Below are positions 1-7,575 of a DNA stretch of 13,189 nucleotides, in pieces (position 1 is the stretch's first letter; every line of letters begins with the position of its first letter). The notes below the pieces were generated by a model. That model was not told where the DNA came from, did no database searches, and was given only the letters and a program-made list of their open reading frames with translations. A program made the translations under genes and the position numbers. The stretch is from Clostridia bacterium (GTDB lineage: Bacteria > Bacillota_A > Clostridia > Christensenellales > Borkfalkiaceae), in contig JAFTIK010000104.1 of assembly GCA_017456945.1 (NCBI GenBank), forward strand, positions 1-13,189, written 5' to 3'.

Positions 1-145
1 CGTTATAAGAAGTGGGGCTAAAAACGCTTACGGGTCCACGCCTTGAAGGTTGAGTTTGGGTTGGAATAGACTCAAACTCACGCGTAGCGCGTTGGTTGGT
101 AGTTTTGGTTTTCGGTTCTCTACCGAACAAATCAAATAATCCCAT
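1..145 (-). CDS. sepF: Cell division protein SepF, N-terminal part (runs off window)
   Basis: This is the first 48 codons of a minus-strand gene continuing past base 1. The start of the translation, MGLFDLFGRE, resembles the short amphipathic helix with which SepF binds the membrane. A Thr/Gln/Arg-rich linker follows, then VSVFSPTSYN, which fits the first strand of the SepF core. SepF is known to tether FtsZ to the membrane and to support septum assembly in Gram-positive bacteria. The ATG is preceded by a GAGGAG ribosome site about 8 bases away, lying inside the 3' end of yggS; the two genes overlap by 14 bases. Position directly after yggS is the classical ylmE-ylmF order of Bacillota and supports the call. 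Only the N-terminus is visible, so the FtsZ-binding C-terminal part cannot be checked. Confidence 0.82.
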   Translation of the reverse strand, partial: MGLFDLFGREPKTKTTNQRATREFESIPTQTQPSRRGPVSVFSPTSYN

Positions 146-812
146 TATTATTTTCTCCTCTTTCTCCGAAGATAGTTCTTCCTAGTCGTATAACGTTGCT
201 CCCGTTGGCGATAGCAATCTGATAATCGTTGCTCATACCCATTGAAAGATATTCAAAATCGGGGTAACTTTCTTTTAATTTATCGTAAATACCACGCATC
301 TTTTTGCAAAGGTTTGTAAGGTATTCAAGGTCGTCAGATTTAGGTAGCATAGCCATAAGCCCTTTGATACGCACGTTTTTAAGGGCAGATAACTCTTTAA
401 CGGCGTCTATGGCGTTATCGGGGTTAAAGCCACTTTTAGAAAGTTCGCCACCCACGTTAATTTCAATCAACACGTCTTGAACCACGGCGCGTTTTTCCGC
501 CGTCTTATCAATAACTTGGCAAAGGTTAACGCTATCTACCGAGTGAATAAGTTTAACTTTACCCACTAAATACTTAACCTTGTTGGTCTGAAGATGCCCT
601 ATAAAATGGTGTTCAGCCCCTTTAATCAACTCGTATTTAGCGTTAAACTCTTGCACGCGGTTTTCGGCAACCACTTTAAGCCCGTTTTCAACGGCAAGGT
701 TAACCGTGTCTGCAGATTGAGTTTTTATAGCCCCTACTAGCGTGATTTTTTCGCCTAGATTGTTGCCGTTTTTAATTTGTTCTAAAACGGCTTTAAGATT
801 GCTTATAAGCAT
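132..812 (-). CDS. yggS: YggS/YlmE-family pyridoxal phosphate homeostasis protein
   Basis: The product has 226 residues, the usual size of this single-domain alanine-racemase-fold family. Family members bind PLP and maintain cellular B6 and amino-acid balance; no catalytic activity is firmly established. Visible hallmarks are the PLP lysine K30 in LVGAIKTQ, the segment ENRVQEF near residue 50, FIGHLQTNK near 70, GLMAML near 151, the phosphate-binding stretch LSMGMSNDYQIAI near 190, and RLGRTIFGER near the C-terminus. The gene starts 3 bases after the dapB stop and has no clear Shine-Dalgarno sequence, so its translation is probably coupled to dapB. It overlaps sepF by 14 bases. It is the only gene here ending in TGA; four codons further the same frame meets TAG. 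Confidence 0.93.
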   Translation of the reverse strand: MLISNLKAVLEQIKNGNNLGEKITLVGAIKTQSADTVNLAVENGLKVVAENRVQEFNAKYELIKGAEHHFIGHLQTNKVKYLVGKVKLIHSVDSVNLCQVIDKTAEKRAVVQDVLIEINVGGELSKSGFNPDNAIDAVKELSALKNVRIKGLMAMLPKSDDLEYLTNLCKKMRGIYDKLKESYPDFEYLSMGMSNDYQIAIANGSNVIRLGRTIFGERGENNNGII

Positions 813-815
813 ATT

Positions 816-1571
816 TTATTTACCGTTAATAAGGTCTGACATATTATATATCCCCGAAGTTTTTTGGGATATATATTCGGCAGCCTTAATAGCCCCGTTA
901 GCAAATACCGCGCGGTCGGTCGCTTGGTGCGAAAGGGTAACCGTTTCGTTAACGCCTGCAAACAACACGTCGTGGTCGCCAACGATATTTCCACCGCGAA
1001 TAGCGTGAATACCTATTTCGTCCTTATTGCGTTTCCCAACTTGACCTTCTCTGCCGTAGATATAGAATTTTTCGGGCAAAACTTCTTTAACGGCGTCGGC
1101 AAGCATAAGCGCCGTACCGCTAGGGGAATCCACTTTTTGATTGTGGTGTTTTTCAATAATTTCAATATCCAACCCGTCAAGCGCAAGCGCGGCTTTTTTA
1201 ACTAAATCTATTAAAACGTTTACGCCGAGCGACATATTAGCCGAACGGAAAACTGCGATTTTGCTACTTGCAAGTTGAATTTTTTCAATATCTTTTTGGG
1301 TATAGCCAGTAGCGCAAAGCACTACGGGTATGCAATTTTTAGTTGCAAACTTTAATATGCCGTCTAAAGACGCGGGCGCGGAAAAATCTACTATAACGTC
1401 AATTTTTTCGGTTACGCTATCAAAGGACGAATAAACGGGGTAATCGGGGTTAGATTTGTTTTCAAACAAATCCACACCGCAAACGGCTTTAAGTTTATTA
1501 GAAAGCAAAGATGCTTCGTAAACTTTTTTGCCCATTCTTCCGTTAGCGCCGTTAATTAAAAGATTTATCAT
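816..1571 (-). CDS. dapB: 4-hydroxy-tetrahydrodipicolinate reductase
   Basis: DapB reduces the DapA product with NAD(P)H to tetrahydrodipicolinate, the second committed step of the diaminopimelate/lysine pathway, in the cytosol. The 251-residue product is slightly shorter than the roughly 270-residue E. coli enzyme, as is common in Bacillota. The Rossmann nucleotide loop GANGRMG is at residues 8-14. The catalytic signature KHHNQKVDSPSGTA starts near 141, with H142/H143 and K146 as the expected acid/base and substrate-binding residues. The motif IHAIRGGNIVGDHDV follows further on. The start is fixed by AAGGAG five bases upstream; this ribosome site is formed by the last codons of dapA (Lys-Glu-stop), and the genes are 2 bases apart, so the pair is translationally linked. 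Confidence 0.96.
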   Translation of the reverse strand: MINLLINGANGRMGKKVYEASLLSNKLKAVCGVDLFENKSNPDYPVYSSFDSVTEKIDVIVDFSAPASLDGILKFATKNCIPVVLCATGYTQKDIEKIQLASSKIAVFRSANMSLGVNVLIDLVKKAALALDGLDIEIIEKHHNQKVDSPSGTALMLADAVKEVLPEKFYIYGREGQVGKRNKDEIGIHAIRGGNIVGDHDVLFAGVNETVTLSHQATDRAVFANGAIKAAEYISQKTSGIYNMSDLINGK

Positions 1572-1573
1572 AA

Positions 1574-2467
1574 TTACTCCTTAACGTCAAAGCCGAAGTC
1601 TTTAAGAACTTTAATAAGTTCAACCGTATGTTCGGGTTCTAGTTCGGTAAGCGGTCCACGAAGATATCCGCTACCAAGCCCGATAAGTTCGCTTGCCTTT
1701 TTTACGGGGATAGGGTTAACTTCTACGAACATCATATCGATAAGGGGTAGAAGTCTTTCTTGCAATTCGTACGCTTCTTTATTTTTGCCTGCGAAATAAA
1801 GTCTAGCAACGTCGCCAACTTGCTTGGGGGCAATGTTACTAGCAACCGAAATAAGCCCCATAGAGCCTATACTCATCATTGCAAGGTTAAGGTTATCGTC
1901 CCCAGAATAAAGGGCGGTTTTGCCACGGATAAGGCGGGCGGTTTCGCATATTTGTTCCATATTACCGCACGCTTCTTTAATACCGCCGATATTTTTGTGT
2001 TCGGCGATTTCTTCCATAGTTCTCGGCAAGATGTTAACCCCCGTACGAGCGGGAACGTTGTAGCAAAGAACGGGAATATCGATATTGTCGCAAATTTCGT
2101 TGTAGTATTTTACTAAACCTTTCTGCGTGCACTTGTTGTAATAGGGGGTAACTACGAGCAAGCCGTCCGCGCCGATTTTTTGCGCCAACTGGCTTTTTTC
2201 AATAGCGTGCTTGGTACAGTTGCTACCAGAGCCCAAAATAAACTTTACTCTTCCTGCAATCTTATCGAAAGAAAATTTAGCAACTCTTTCGTATTCGTCG
2301 TCGGTAACCGTGGGTGCTTCGCCCGTAGTGCCTAGAATACAAAGCGCGTCGATTTGGTTAGCGATTTGGTATTCAATTTGTCTGCCAAGCGCGTCGTAAT
2401 CCACACCGTACTTTGTAAACGGGGTAATACAAGCGGTACAAGTACCCTTAAAAATAACTTTGTTCAT
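1574..2467 (-). CDS. dapA: 4-hydroxy-tetrahydrodipicolinate synthase
   Basis: DapA condenses pyruvate with aspartate semialdehyde, the branch point into diaminopimelate and lysine. The product has 297 residues, close to the usual 290-300 of this TIM-barrel Schiff-base aldolase family. Visible active-site parts are GTTGE at 46-50 (the Thr-Thr pair T47/T48), Y110 in VTPYYNK, the catalytic Tyr Y136 and substrate-binding R141 in CYNVPARTG, and the Schiff-base lysine K164 in GGIKEACG. The start has AGGAG about six bases upstream. The gene follows asd after 15 bases, so its substrate is made by the preceding gene of the same operon. I see no lysine riboswitch in front of the operon. Confidence 0.97.
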   Translation of the reverse strand: MNKVIFKGTCTACITPFTKYGVDYDALGRQIEYQIANQIDALCILGTTGEAPTVTDDEYERVAKFSFDKIAGRVKFILGSGSNCTKHAIEKSQLAQKIGADGLLVVTPYYNKCTQKGLVKYYNEICDNIDIPVLCYNVPARTGVNILPRTMEEIAEHKNIGGIKEACGNMEQICETARLIRGKTALYSGDDNLNLAMMSIGSMGLISVASNIAPKQVGDVARLYFAGKNKEAYELQERLLPLIDMMFVEVNPIPVKKASELIGLGSGYLRGPLTELEPEHTVELIKVLKDFGFDVKE

Positions 2468-2482
2468 GTTAACTCCTGAAAA

Positions 2483-3496
2483 TTAGTGTTGGTCTTTAAC
2501 CCAACCCATAGCGATAGCCTTTTCTGCAATCTGAACGGCGTTGGTTGCAGCGCCCTTTCTAATGTTATCTGCAACGCACCAAAGGTTAATACCGCTTTCA
2601 ACGGTATCGTCCTTTCTAATTCTGCCAACGAAAACTTCGTTCTTGTTTTCAGCGGTAATTGCCATGGGGTAAACGTTGTTCTTAACGTCGTCTTGAACTA
2701 CTACGCCTTCTGCTTTAGCAAGAATTTCTTTAACTTGTTCAACCGTGCAGGGTTTTTCAAATTCTAGGTTAATAGATTCGCTGTGACCGTAGTAAACGGG
2801 AACGCGAACGCAAGTTGCGGTAACTTTAATAGACTGGTCGTCAAGAATTTTCTTGGTTTCAAAAATCATCTTGTCTTCTTCTTTGGTATAGCCGTTATCC
2901 ATAAATACGTCAATATGCGGAATACAGTTGCCAAAGATGGGGTAGGGGAACTTTTTGGGTTCTTCCCCGTTAATGCCGTTTTTAAGGTCTTCGTAGCCTT
3001 TAACGCCTGCGCCGGAAACTGCTTGATAAGTAGAGTAAATAACTCTCTTAATCTTGAACGCTTCGTGCAAGGGTTTAAGAACAACCATTGCTTGAATAGT
3101 AGAACAGTTGGGGTTTGCTATTATATTTTTATGATTAGCAATAGCGTAACCGTTAACTTCGGGAACTACTAGCGGGCAATTTTCATCACGACGCCAAGCG
3201 CTAGAGTTATCGATTACTAAAATACCGTGTTTAGCGAAAATGGGGGCGAATTCTTTACTAGTATCCCCACCTGCAGAGAAGAGCGCGATATCGATTTTCT
3301 TATCTACGATATTTTTTTCAGCAAGTTCGATAACGGTGTGGGGTTTACCCATAAAATCAATTTGTTTGCCTGCAGACTTTGCGGAAGCGAATAAGTAATA
3401 GTTTTCTACGGGTAAATTCTTTTCGGATAAAACTTCAAGGAATTTTCTGCCTACCATGCCGGTTGCGCCGACAACGGCTACGTTGTATTTTTTCAT
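2483..3496 (-). CDS. asd: Aspartate-semialdehyde dehydrogenase
   Basis: Asd makes L-aspartate 4-semialdehyde from aspartyl phosphate with NADPH, feeding lysine/DAP and threonine/methionine synthesis. From the chosen start the product has 337 residues, normal for the family. GATGMVG at 10-16 is the NADP loop. The catalytic C131 lies in NPNCSTIQ, Q158 in STYQAVSGAG, R231 in CVRVPV and the proton-shuttling H238 in GHSES. An in-frame ATG at 3538 would add 14 residues, but the ATG at 3496 has AGGAG nine bases upstream and begins MKKYNVAVVGATG, as the family does. The longer version would also begin upstream of the candidate -10 box. This is the first gene of the minus-strand operon. Confidence 0.96.
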   Translation of the reverse strand: MKKYNVAVVGATGMVGRKFLEVLSEKNLPVENYYLFASAKSAGKQIDFMGKPHTVIELAEKNIVDKKIDIALFSAGGDTSKEFAPIFAKHGILVIDNSSAWRRDENCPLVVPEVNGYAIANHKNIIANPNCSTIQAMVVLKPLHEAFKIKRVIYSTYQAVSGAGVKGYEDLKNGINGEEPKKFPYPIFGNCIPHIDVFMDNGYTKEEDKMIFETKKILDDQSIKVTATCVRVPVYYGHSESINLEFEKPCTVEQVKEILAKAEGVVVQDDVKNNVYPMAITAENKNEVFVGRIRKDDTVESGINLWCVADNIRKGAATNAVQIAEKAIAMGWVKDQH

Positions 3497-3528
3497 AAGA
3501 TAGTCTCCTATAACATTAATATAAGCAT

Positions 3529-3557
3529 AGTTTAACAAACGAGAGTGAAAAAGTAAA
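3529..3557 (-). promoter_or_regulatory. Candidate promoter of the asd-dap operon
   Basis: On the minus strand TTTACT (3557-3552) and TAAACT (3534-3529) are separated by 17 bases, each matching four of six sigma-A consensus positions. Transcription would begin about 25-30 bases before the asd ATG. Such a short leader leaves no room for a lysine riboswitch. Moderate support only. Confidence 0.35.
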
Positions 3558-3586
3558 GTTTTTTTTCGTCAAATATGCGAATTTGT

Positions 3587-3615
3587 TTGTAAAAAAACGA
3601 AAATTAGTATATATT
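3587..3615 (+). promoter_or_regulatory. Candidate sigma-A promoter for the membrane-protein gene
   Basis: TTGTAA (3587-3592) and TATATT (3610-3615) lie 17 bases apart in an A/T-rich region, matching four and five of six consensus positions. The predicted transcript would start near 3622 and have a leader of about 60 bases containing two small hairpins. It is divergent from the asd operon. Confidence 0.5.
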
Positions 3616-3624
3616 ATTATTTAG

Positions 3625-3671
3625 GCGAAATATCGCTATAACTTAAACTTATATTTTGCCCCTAAACGGGC
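3625..3671 (+). other. Two short hairpins in the leader of the membrane-protein gene
   Basis: GCGA-AATA-TCGC (3625-3636) and GCCC-CTAAAC-GGGC (3658-3671) are perfect four-base-pair inverted repeats in the presumed 5' leader. The second ends two bases before the GGAG ribosome site at 3674. They could modestly affect initiation, but stems this short also arise by chance. Confidence 0.25.
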
Positions 3672-3683
3672 GTGGAGAGATAA

Positions 3684-4952
3684 ATGGCACAAAAAAAGAA
3701 AGGCGGATTTATAAATAGGCTTATCATAGGTAAAGAAAAATCCGAAGAGTATGCAAGGGCGTCCCTACCGTCTAACCGTTGGGAATTGTTTTGGGATATT
3801 TTTAAGGGTAGATTCGGCAAGTTGGTTATCGTTAATCTCTTAACCATTTTGTTCTTTATACCACTAATTGCCCTTTTATTTTTCCGTTACGTCGGAATAG
3901 TTAATCTCGGCACGGTATATCCTTTTTCTCAACCTTTTGGTATCGGTTATATGTCCCCGATAAGCATGGTTGGTTATTCGGAATCTATCGTTTTCCAAGT
4001 AAACCTTATGATTTTCCTTTTAATGCCTATCGCGCTTATGATAGTAGCAATCGGTCTTTCGGGTGGCGCTTACGTTATTAGGAATATGGTTTGGACGGAA
4101 GGGGTGTTCATGGCGAACGACTTCTGGCGTGGTATCAAGCAAAACATTAAGCAGATGTTGGTCGTTGCGCTAGCTTTCTCTTTGGTATTCTACGTTACCG
4201 TAGTTTCCATATCTTTCTGTGAGCAAAGCCTTGCAGTCGGCACGGAAATAGACTGGGTATTCGTTATTCTTGAAATACTATCCTATCTCATTTTAGTAAT
4301 GTTCTCGATTATGACCTTGCACATGATTACTATGACAGTGACTTATGAAATGAAATTTAGGCATTTATTAAAGAACTCCTTCTTATTCACTATCGGTTTC
4401 TTACCACACAACATAATTTTCGTTGTTTGTTCGGCAATACCGTATTTATGTTTCCTTTTGGGTGGATTCTTTACTGTAGTCGGCATAATACTAGTACTTA
4501 TAATGGGGCTTTCTTTGCCACTACTTATTTGGACGGACTTCTCGCAATGGATTTACGATAAATACATCAATGATAAAGTTCCGGGCGCTAAAAAGAATCG
4601 TGGTATCTACGAAAAGATTAAAACTAGCGATTCCGCATCTCTTAAAAAGTATAGGGAACAGGTTGCGTTGGCTTCTAGAAACTCGCTTAACAACAGACCT
4701 ATTAAGCCTATTACCGACGACGAACTTACGGTAGCAGAACTTCCCACCAACTTTAGCCGTAGCGATATAGAAAAACTCAATCAAAGTAAACAGGCTATCT
4801 ACGACGATCATAAGCGTTACGTAGAAGAACACAAGAACGACGAAGAGTTCCAGTTTAATGAAGCGGACAAACTTATTGAAGAAAAGGAACAAGAACGTCA
4901 AGAACGTATTGAAAAGGCAAAGAAAGAACTTGCAAAACGTAAAAAACGTTAA
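3684..4952 (+). CDS. DUF624/YesL-like six-helix membrane protein with long charged cytosolic tail
   Basis: The 422-residue product is an integral membrane protein. Hydrophobic segments lie at about 47-68, 104-127, 157-178, 191-218, 232-258 and 260-283. The N-terminus is basic, and residues 290-422 form a strongly charged tail ending in a Glu/Lys/Arg/Gln-rich probable coiled coil (about 385-422). The pattern around GGAYVIRNMVWTEG and NDFWRGIKQNIKQ resembles DUF624/YesL proteins, often found near carbohydrate uptake genes but without a proven activity. Typical YesL proteins are about 200-220 residues, so the tail is extra. No transporter partner is nearby; the next gene is hslO after a hairpin. 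The start has GGAG six bases upstream. The family link is by resemblance; membrane location is clear, function unknown. Confidence 0.72.
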   Translation: MAQKKKGGFINRLIIGKEKSEEYARASLPSNRWELFWDIFKGRFGKLVIVNLLTILFFIPLIALLFFRYVGIVNLGTVYPFSQPFGIGYMSPISMVGYSESIVFQVNLMIFLLMPIALMIVAIGLSGGAYVIRNMVWTEGVFMANDFWRGIKQNIKQMLVVALAFSLVFYVTVVSISFCEQSLAVGTEIDWVFVILEILSYLILVMFSIMTLHMITMTVTYEMKFRHLLKNSFLFTIGFLPHNIIFVVCSAIPYLCFLLGGFFTVVGIILVLIMGLSLPLLIWTDFSQWIYDKYINDKVPGAKKNRGIYEKIKTSDSASLKKYREQVALASRNSLNNRPIKPITDDELTVAELPTNFSRSDIEKLNQSKQAIYDDHKRYVEEHKNDEEFQFNEADKLIEEKEQERQERIEKAKKELAKRKKR

Positions 4953-4960
4953 AAATTAGT

Positions 4961-4986
4961 AAAGACACCGCGCAAACGGTGTCTTT
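4961..4986 (+). terminator. Hairpin between membrane-protein gene and hslO, weak terminator or attenuator
   Basis: AAAGACACCG and CGGTGTCTTT form a perfect ten-base-pair stem around the loop CGCAAA, nine bases after the stop codon. Only three T residues close the stem and no longer T tract follows. It may therefore stop transcription partly or protect the upstream mRNA. No convincing promoter is visible between it and hslO, so some read-through is likely. Confidence 0.55.
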
Positions 4987-5026
4987 AGAACTTAAAGGAA
5001 AAAACGCTTAAAAAGGGGGGTGAAAA

Positions 5027-5884
5027 ATGAATAAATTATATAAGGCGCTCATATTTGATAACCAACTTTCATTATCCGTTTTAGAAACGACGGATATGGT
5101 AAATCGCGCGATAGAAATTCACGGCTTAACACCCTTAACGGCTGCGGCGCTAGGTAGAACGCTAACCGTTTGTACCTTTATGTCTAGCGAATTAAAGAGC
5201 GATAGAGATAAACTTTCGGTAACCGTTGCGGGCGACGGCGTAGGTGGAAAAATAACCGTTTGCGGTAACGGAAACCTTGATATGCGTGGAACTATCGATA
5301 ACCCTAAAGCCGACCTACCTTTAAGGGAAGACGGCAAGTTAGACGTTGGTGGTTGCGTTGGTAAAAAAGGCAGAATTACCGTGGTAAAAAGTATGGGGCT
5401 TAAAGATCCGTATTCTGGCAGTAGTCAGTTGGTTACGGGGGAAATAGCCGAAGATTTTACGGCGTATTACGCTATTAGTCAACAAGTTCCCACGGCTATT
5501 GCGCTCGGCGTTAAAATAGGAACGGATTACACTTGTATAGGCGCAGGTGGGGTAATAATTCAAGCGTTGCCTTTCGCTACCGATCAAGCGCTATCTAAAG
5601 CCGAAGAAATTATGGGTAAACTTAAAAACGTTTCCACACTTATTCAAAACGGTGGGGCAGAAGGTATTATCCAAGAATTTTTCGGGGATATCAAATACGA
5701 AAAATACTATCCCAAATACAACTGTTTGTGCGATAGGCAAAATATAGAACAAGTTCTTAGGTCTTTAGGCAAGGCTGAACTTTACGATATAATACAAAAG
5801 GAAGGAAAAATCAAAGTAGATTGTCAATTCTGCGACAAGGTTTACGAGTTTGACGAAAATGACGTTAAAAGATTTTTCGAGTAA
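5027..5884 (+). CDS. hslO: Redox-regulated chaperone Hsp33
   Basis: Hsp33 is a cytosolic holdase. When oxidised it loses zinc, forms disulfides and binds unfolding proteins. The 285-residue product has the normal family length. The N-terminal core begins MNKLYKALIF and contains the Gly-rich segment VAGDGVGGKITVCGNG near 67-82. The C-terminal redox switch is complete: C233-x-C235 in YNCLCD and C266-x-x-C269 in DCQFCD, the four zinc-binding cysteines. The start is preceded by a run of six G followed by TG, a variant ribosome site about six bases from the ATG. The following TPR gene begins only 2 bases after the stop, so the two are probably co-transcribed. Confidence 0.95.
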   Translation: MNKLYKALIFDNQLSLSVLETTDMVNRAIEIHGLTPLTAAALGRTLTVCTFMSSELKSDRDKLSVTVAGDGVGGKITVCGNGNLDMRGTIDNPKADLPLREDGKLDVGGCVGKKGRITVVKSMGLKDPYSGSSQLVTGEIAEDFTAYYAISQQVPTAIALGVKIGTDYTCIGAGGVIIQALPFATDQALSKAEEIMGKLKNVSTLIQNGGAEGIIQEFFGDIKYEKYYPKYNCLCDRQNIEQVLRSLGKAELYDIIQKEGKIKVDCQFCDKVYEFDENDVKRFFE

Positions 5885-5886
5885 CT

Positions 5887-7575
5887 ATGGAAGATAAGGT
5901 TATACGGTTTGAAAGAAATGCAAAAACGTACGTCGGTTTGGCGGAAGAGCGTATCGATCGGGGTGATCTCGTGGGTGCGCTCGGTTTTTTGTTTTCTGCA
6001 AAAGAAGTAGAGCCTACTTACGAAGTGTTTATGACCATTGCCGACGTGTATGCGGAAATGGGGCTTTTAGAGCAGTCTAATAAGTTTTGGTTTTACTATT
6101 TAGATAAAGCGCCCAAAGATAAACTTTCGGTGGCTTACGAAGAACTCGGTATAAACTATTTTTATCTAGAAGACTACGCGTCTTCAAGTTATTATTTTCA
6201 CCTAAAACTTACTACCGACGGATTTGTATCTAAAGAGAATATAGACCCCGAAATAATAGAGTTTTTCTCGGGGGAAGAATTCCGTAAAAACTCTTATAGA
6301 ATAGTATATCCTTACGATAAAGCCGATTTTTCTTACGACGCGAAACGCGCCAAACGCGCGCTTGCGGGCGGGGCGTTTGAAACGGCGATTGAAATTTATA
6401 ATAAAATACCCGTAGAATGCCGTACCGAAGAAATGGCAAGCGATTTAGCGATATCCTATCTTATGAACGAGCAACCTGATATGGCGGCGGAAGTCGCAAG
6501 GGATTCTATTGCAAGACACGGCGAAAACGTTTCGGCTTATTGCAATCTTTCTAACGTTTACGAGATGAAAGAAGACCAAGAGAAAAGCAAGTACTATTAC
6601 CAAACGGCGTTAAGTATGCGAAAGGGGGAAGAGAACGAAGTTTATAAAATCGTGCCTTGCGCCATAGAACAAGCCGACCATCAAACGGCTAAAGAGTGCA
6701 TTTTACAAATATTAAAAGATAGACCTTACGACGTTTCTATGCGCTTTTTCCTAGGCATAGCCCACTTAAATCTCGGTGAAAACGAAAAGGCTTACGACGC
6801 TTTTTCACAAGCGTTAAGAATAGTTCCAAACGACGGGATTTATAGGTACTATGCAAACTATGCGCTAAACCTTAAAGACGGGCTTTATTCTAACGGGTTT
6901 GGCGATAGATTAAGGTATTTGCATTTGTTGCCGGAAACCCAAGAAAAAATGATGCAAGAAAAAATCAATGAACTTGCAAAAAACTTACAAAAGGTTGGCT
7001 CTGCGTTAAAGAAAAAGCAAGTAAGGGAAATGCTAGAACTTGCTTTAAGATATCCCGACGAAGTTTCCCGTCAAGCAGTTTACGTGCTCGTATGTGCTAA
7101 TACGCCAGTTTCCATAGGTTTGCTTAAAGACGCTTTAATGGATACCGAAGTAAATTTGGTTACAAAAAAATATATTATTTACACGCTCGTTCTAAACGGC
7201 GTTAAAGATAAGTTTTCCGTGGTAGGAATGAACGTGTTTTTTACTTGTAAACCCAAAACTTTAGCGTTTGAAAAGGTAAACGATAATCAATCGAATTTGT
7301 ATTTATCCGCTTACGCTTGGGCGCTTTCCGTGGTCTCTTTTTTGGGTGTTGAAGGAATAGATAAACTAGCAAAAACCACCAACAAGGTTTACGCTAAATT
7401 AAAAGGCGTAGTTACTGATTCTGAAGCGACTAACGAAGAACTTGCAGGGCTTATAGTTCATTTATCGGGCATAAAGAACTTTGAAACGTACGAAATTCTT
7501 AACAAATTTTTTCATATAGAAAGGAAAAGGTTTGAATTGTTATTAAAACTTTATAAGGAGAAAAATAATGATTAA
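5887..7575 (+). CDS. TPR-repeat protein of unknown function
   Basis: I do not recognise a named family. The 562-residue product has no signal peptide or membrane segment and looks cytosolic and all-helical. Tetratricopeptide-like repeats can be read at about 13-45, 46-79, 81-110, 152-180, 183-212, 216-246, 252-279 and 283-315. The clearest are AYCNLSNVYEMKEDQEKSK and the repeat beginning FFLGIAHLNLGENEKAY. The remaining C-terminal part (about 340-562) is helical without clear repeats. TPR arrays serve as protein-binding scaffolds, so an adaptor role is plausible but not shown. The ATG is two bases after the hslO stop and lacks a good Shine-Dalgarno sequence, which suggests translational coupling to hslO. 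Its last bases overlap the next gene by eight (ATGATTAA). Confidence 0.78.
   Translation: MEDKVIRFERNAKTYVGLAEERIDRGDLVGALGFLFSAKEVEPTYEVFMTIADVYAEMGLLEQSNKFWFYYLDKAPKDKLSVAYEELGINYFYLEDYASSSYYFHLKLTTDGFVSKENIDPEIIEFFSGEEFRKNSYRIVYPYDKADFSYDAKRAKRALAGGAFETAIEIYNKIPVECRTEEMASDLAISYLMNEQPDMAAEVARDSIARHGENVSAYCNLSNVYEMKEDQEKSKYYYQTALSMRKGEENEVYKIVPCAIEQADHQTAKECILQILKDRPYDVSMRFFLGIAHLNLGENEKAYDAFSQALRIVPNDGIYRYYANYALNLKDGLYSNGFGDRLRYLHLLPETQEKMMQEKINELAKNLQKVGSALKKKQVREMLELALRYPDEVSRQAVYVLVCANTPVSIGLLKDALMDTEVNLVTKKYIIYTLVLNGVKDKFSVVGMNVFFTCKPKTLAFEKVNDNQSNLYLSAYAWALSVVSFLGVEGIDKLAKTTNKVYAKLKGVVTDSEATNEELAGLIVHLSGIKNFETYEILNKFFHIERKRFELLLKLYKEKNND

Noticed and set aside
742..1205. Plus-strand open frames opposite yggS and dapB
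   Set aside because: They are shadows of well-supported genes on the other strand and lack credible starts.
3497..3538. Longer asd start at 3538
   Set aside because: The extra 14 residues do not fit the family N-terminus, whereas the ATG at 3496 has a good ribosome site and the candidate -10 box lies downstream of 3538.
3497..3683. Possible lysine riboswitch before asd
   Set aside because: The candidate promoter leaves a leader of only about 30 bases, and the shared 187-base region shows no multi-helix structure of the required size.
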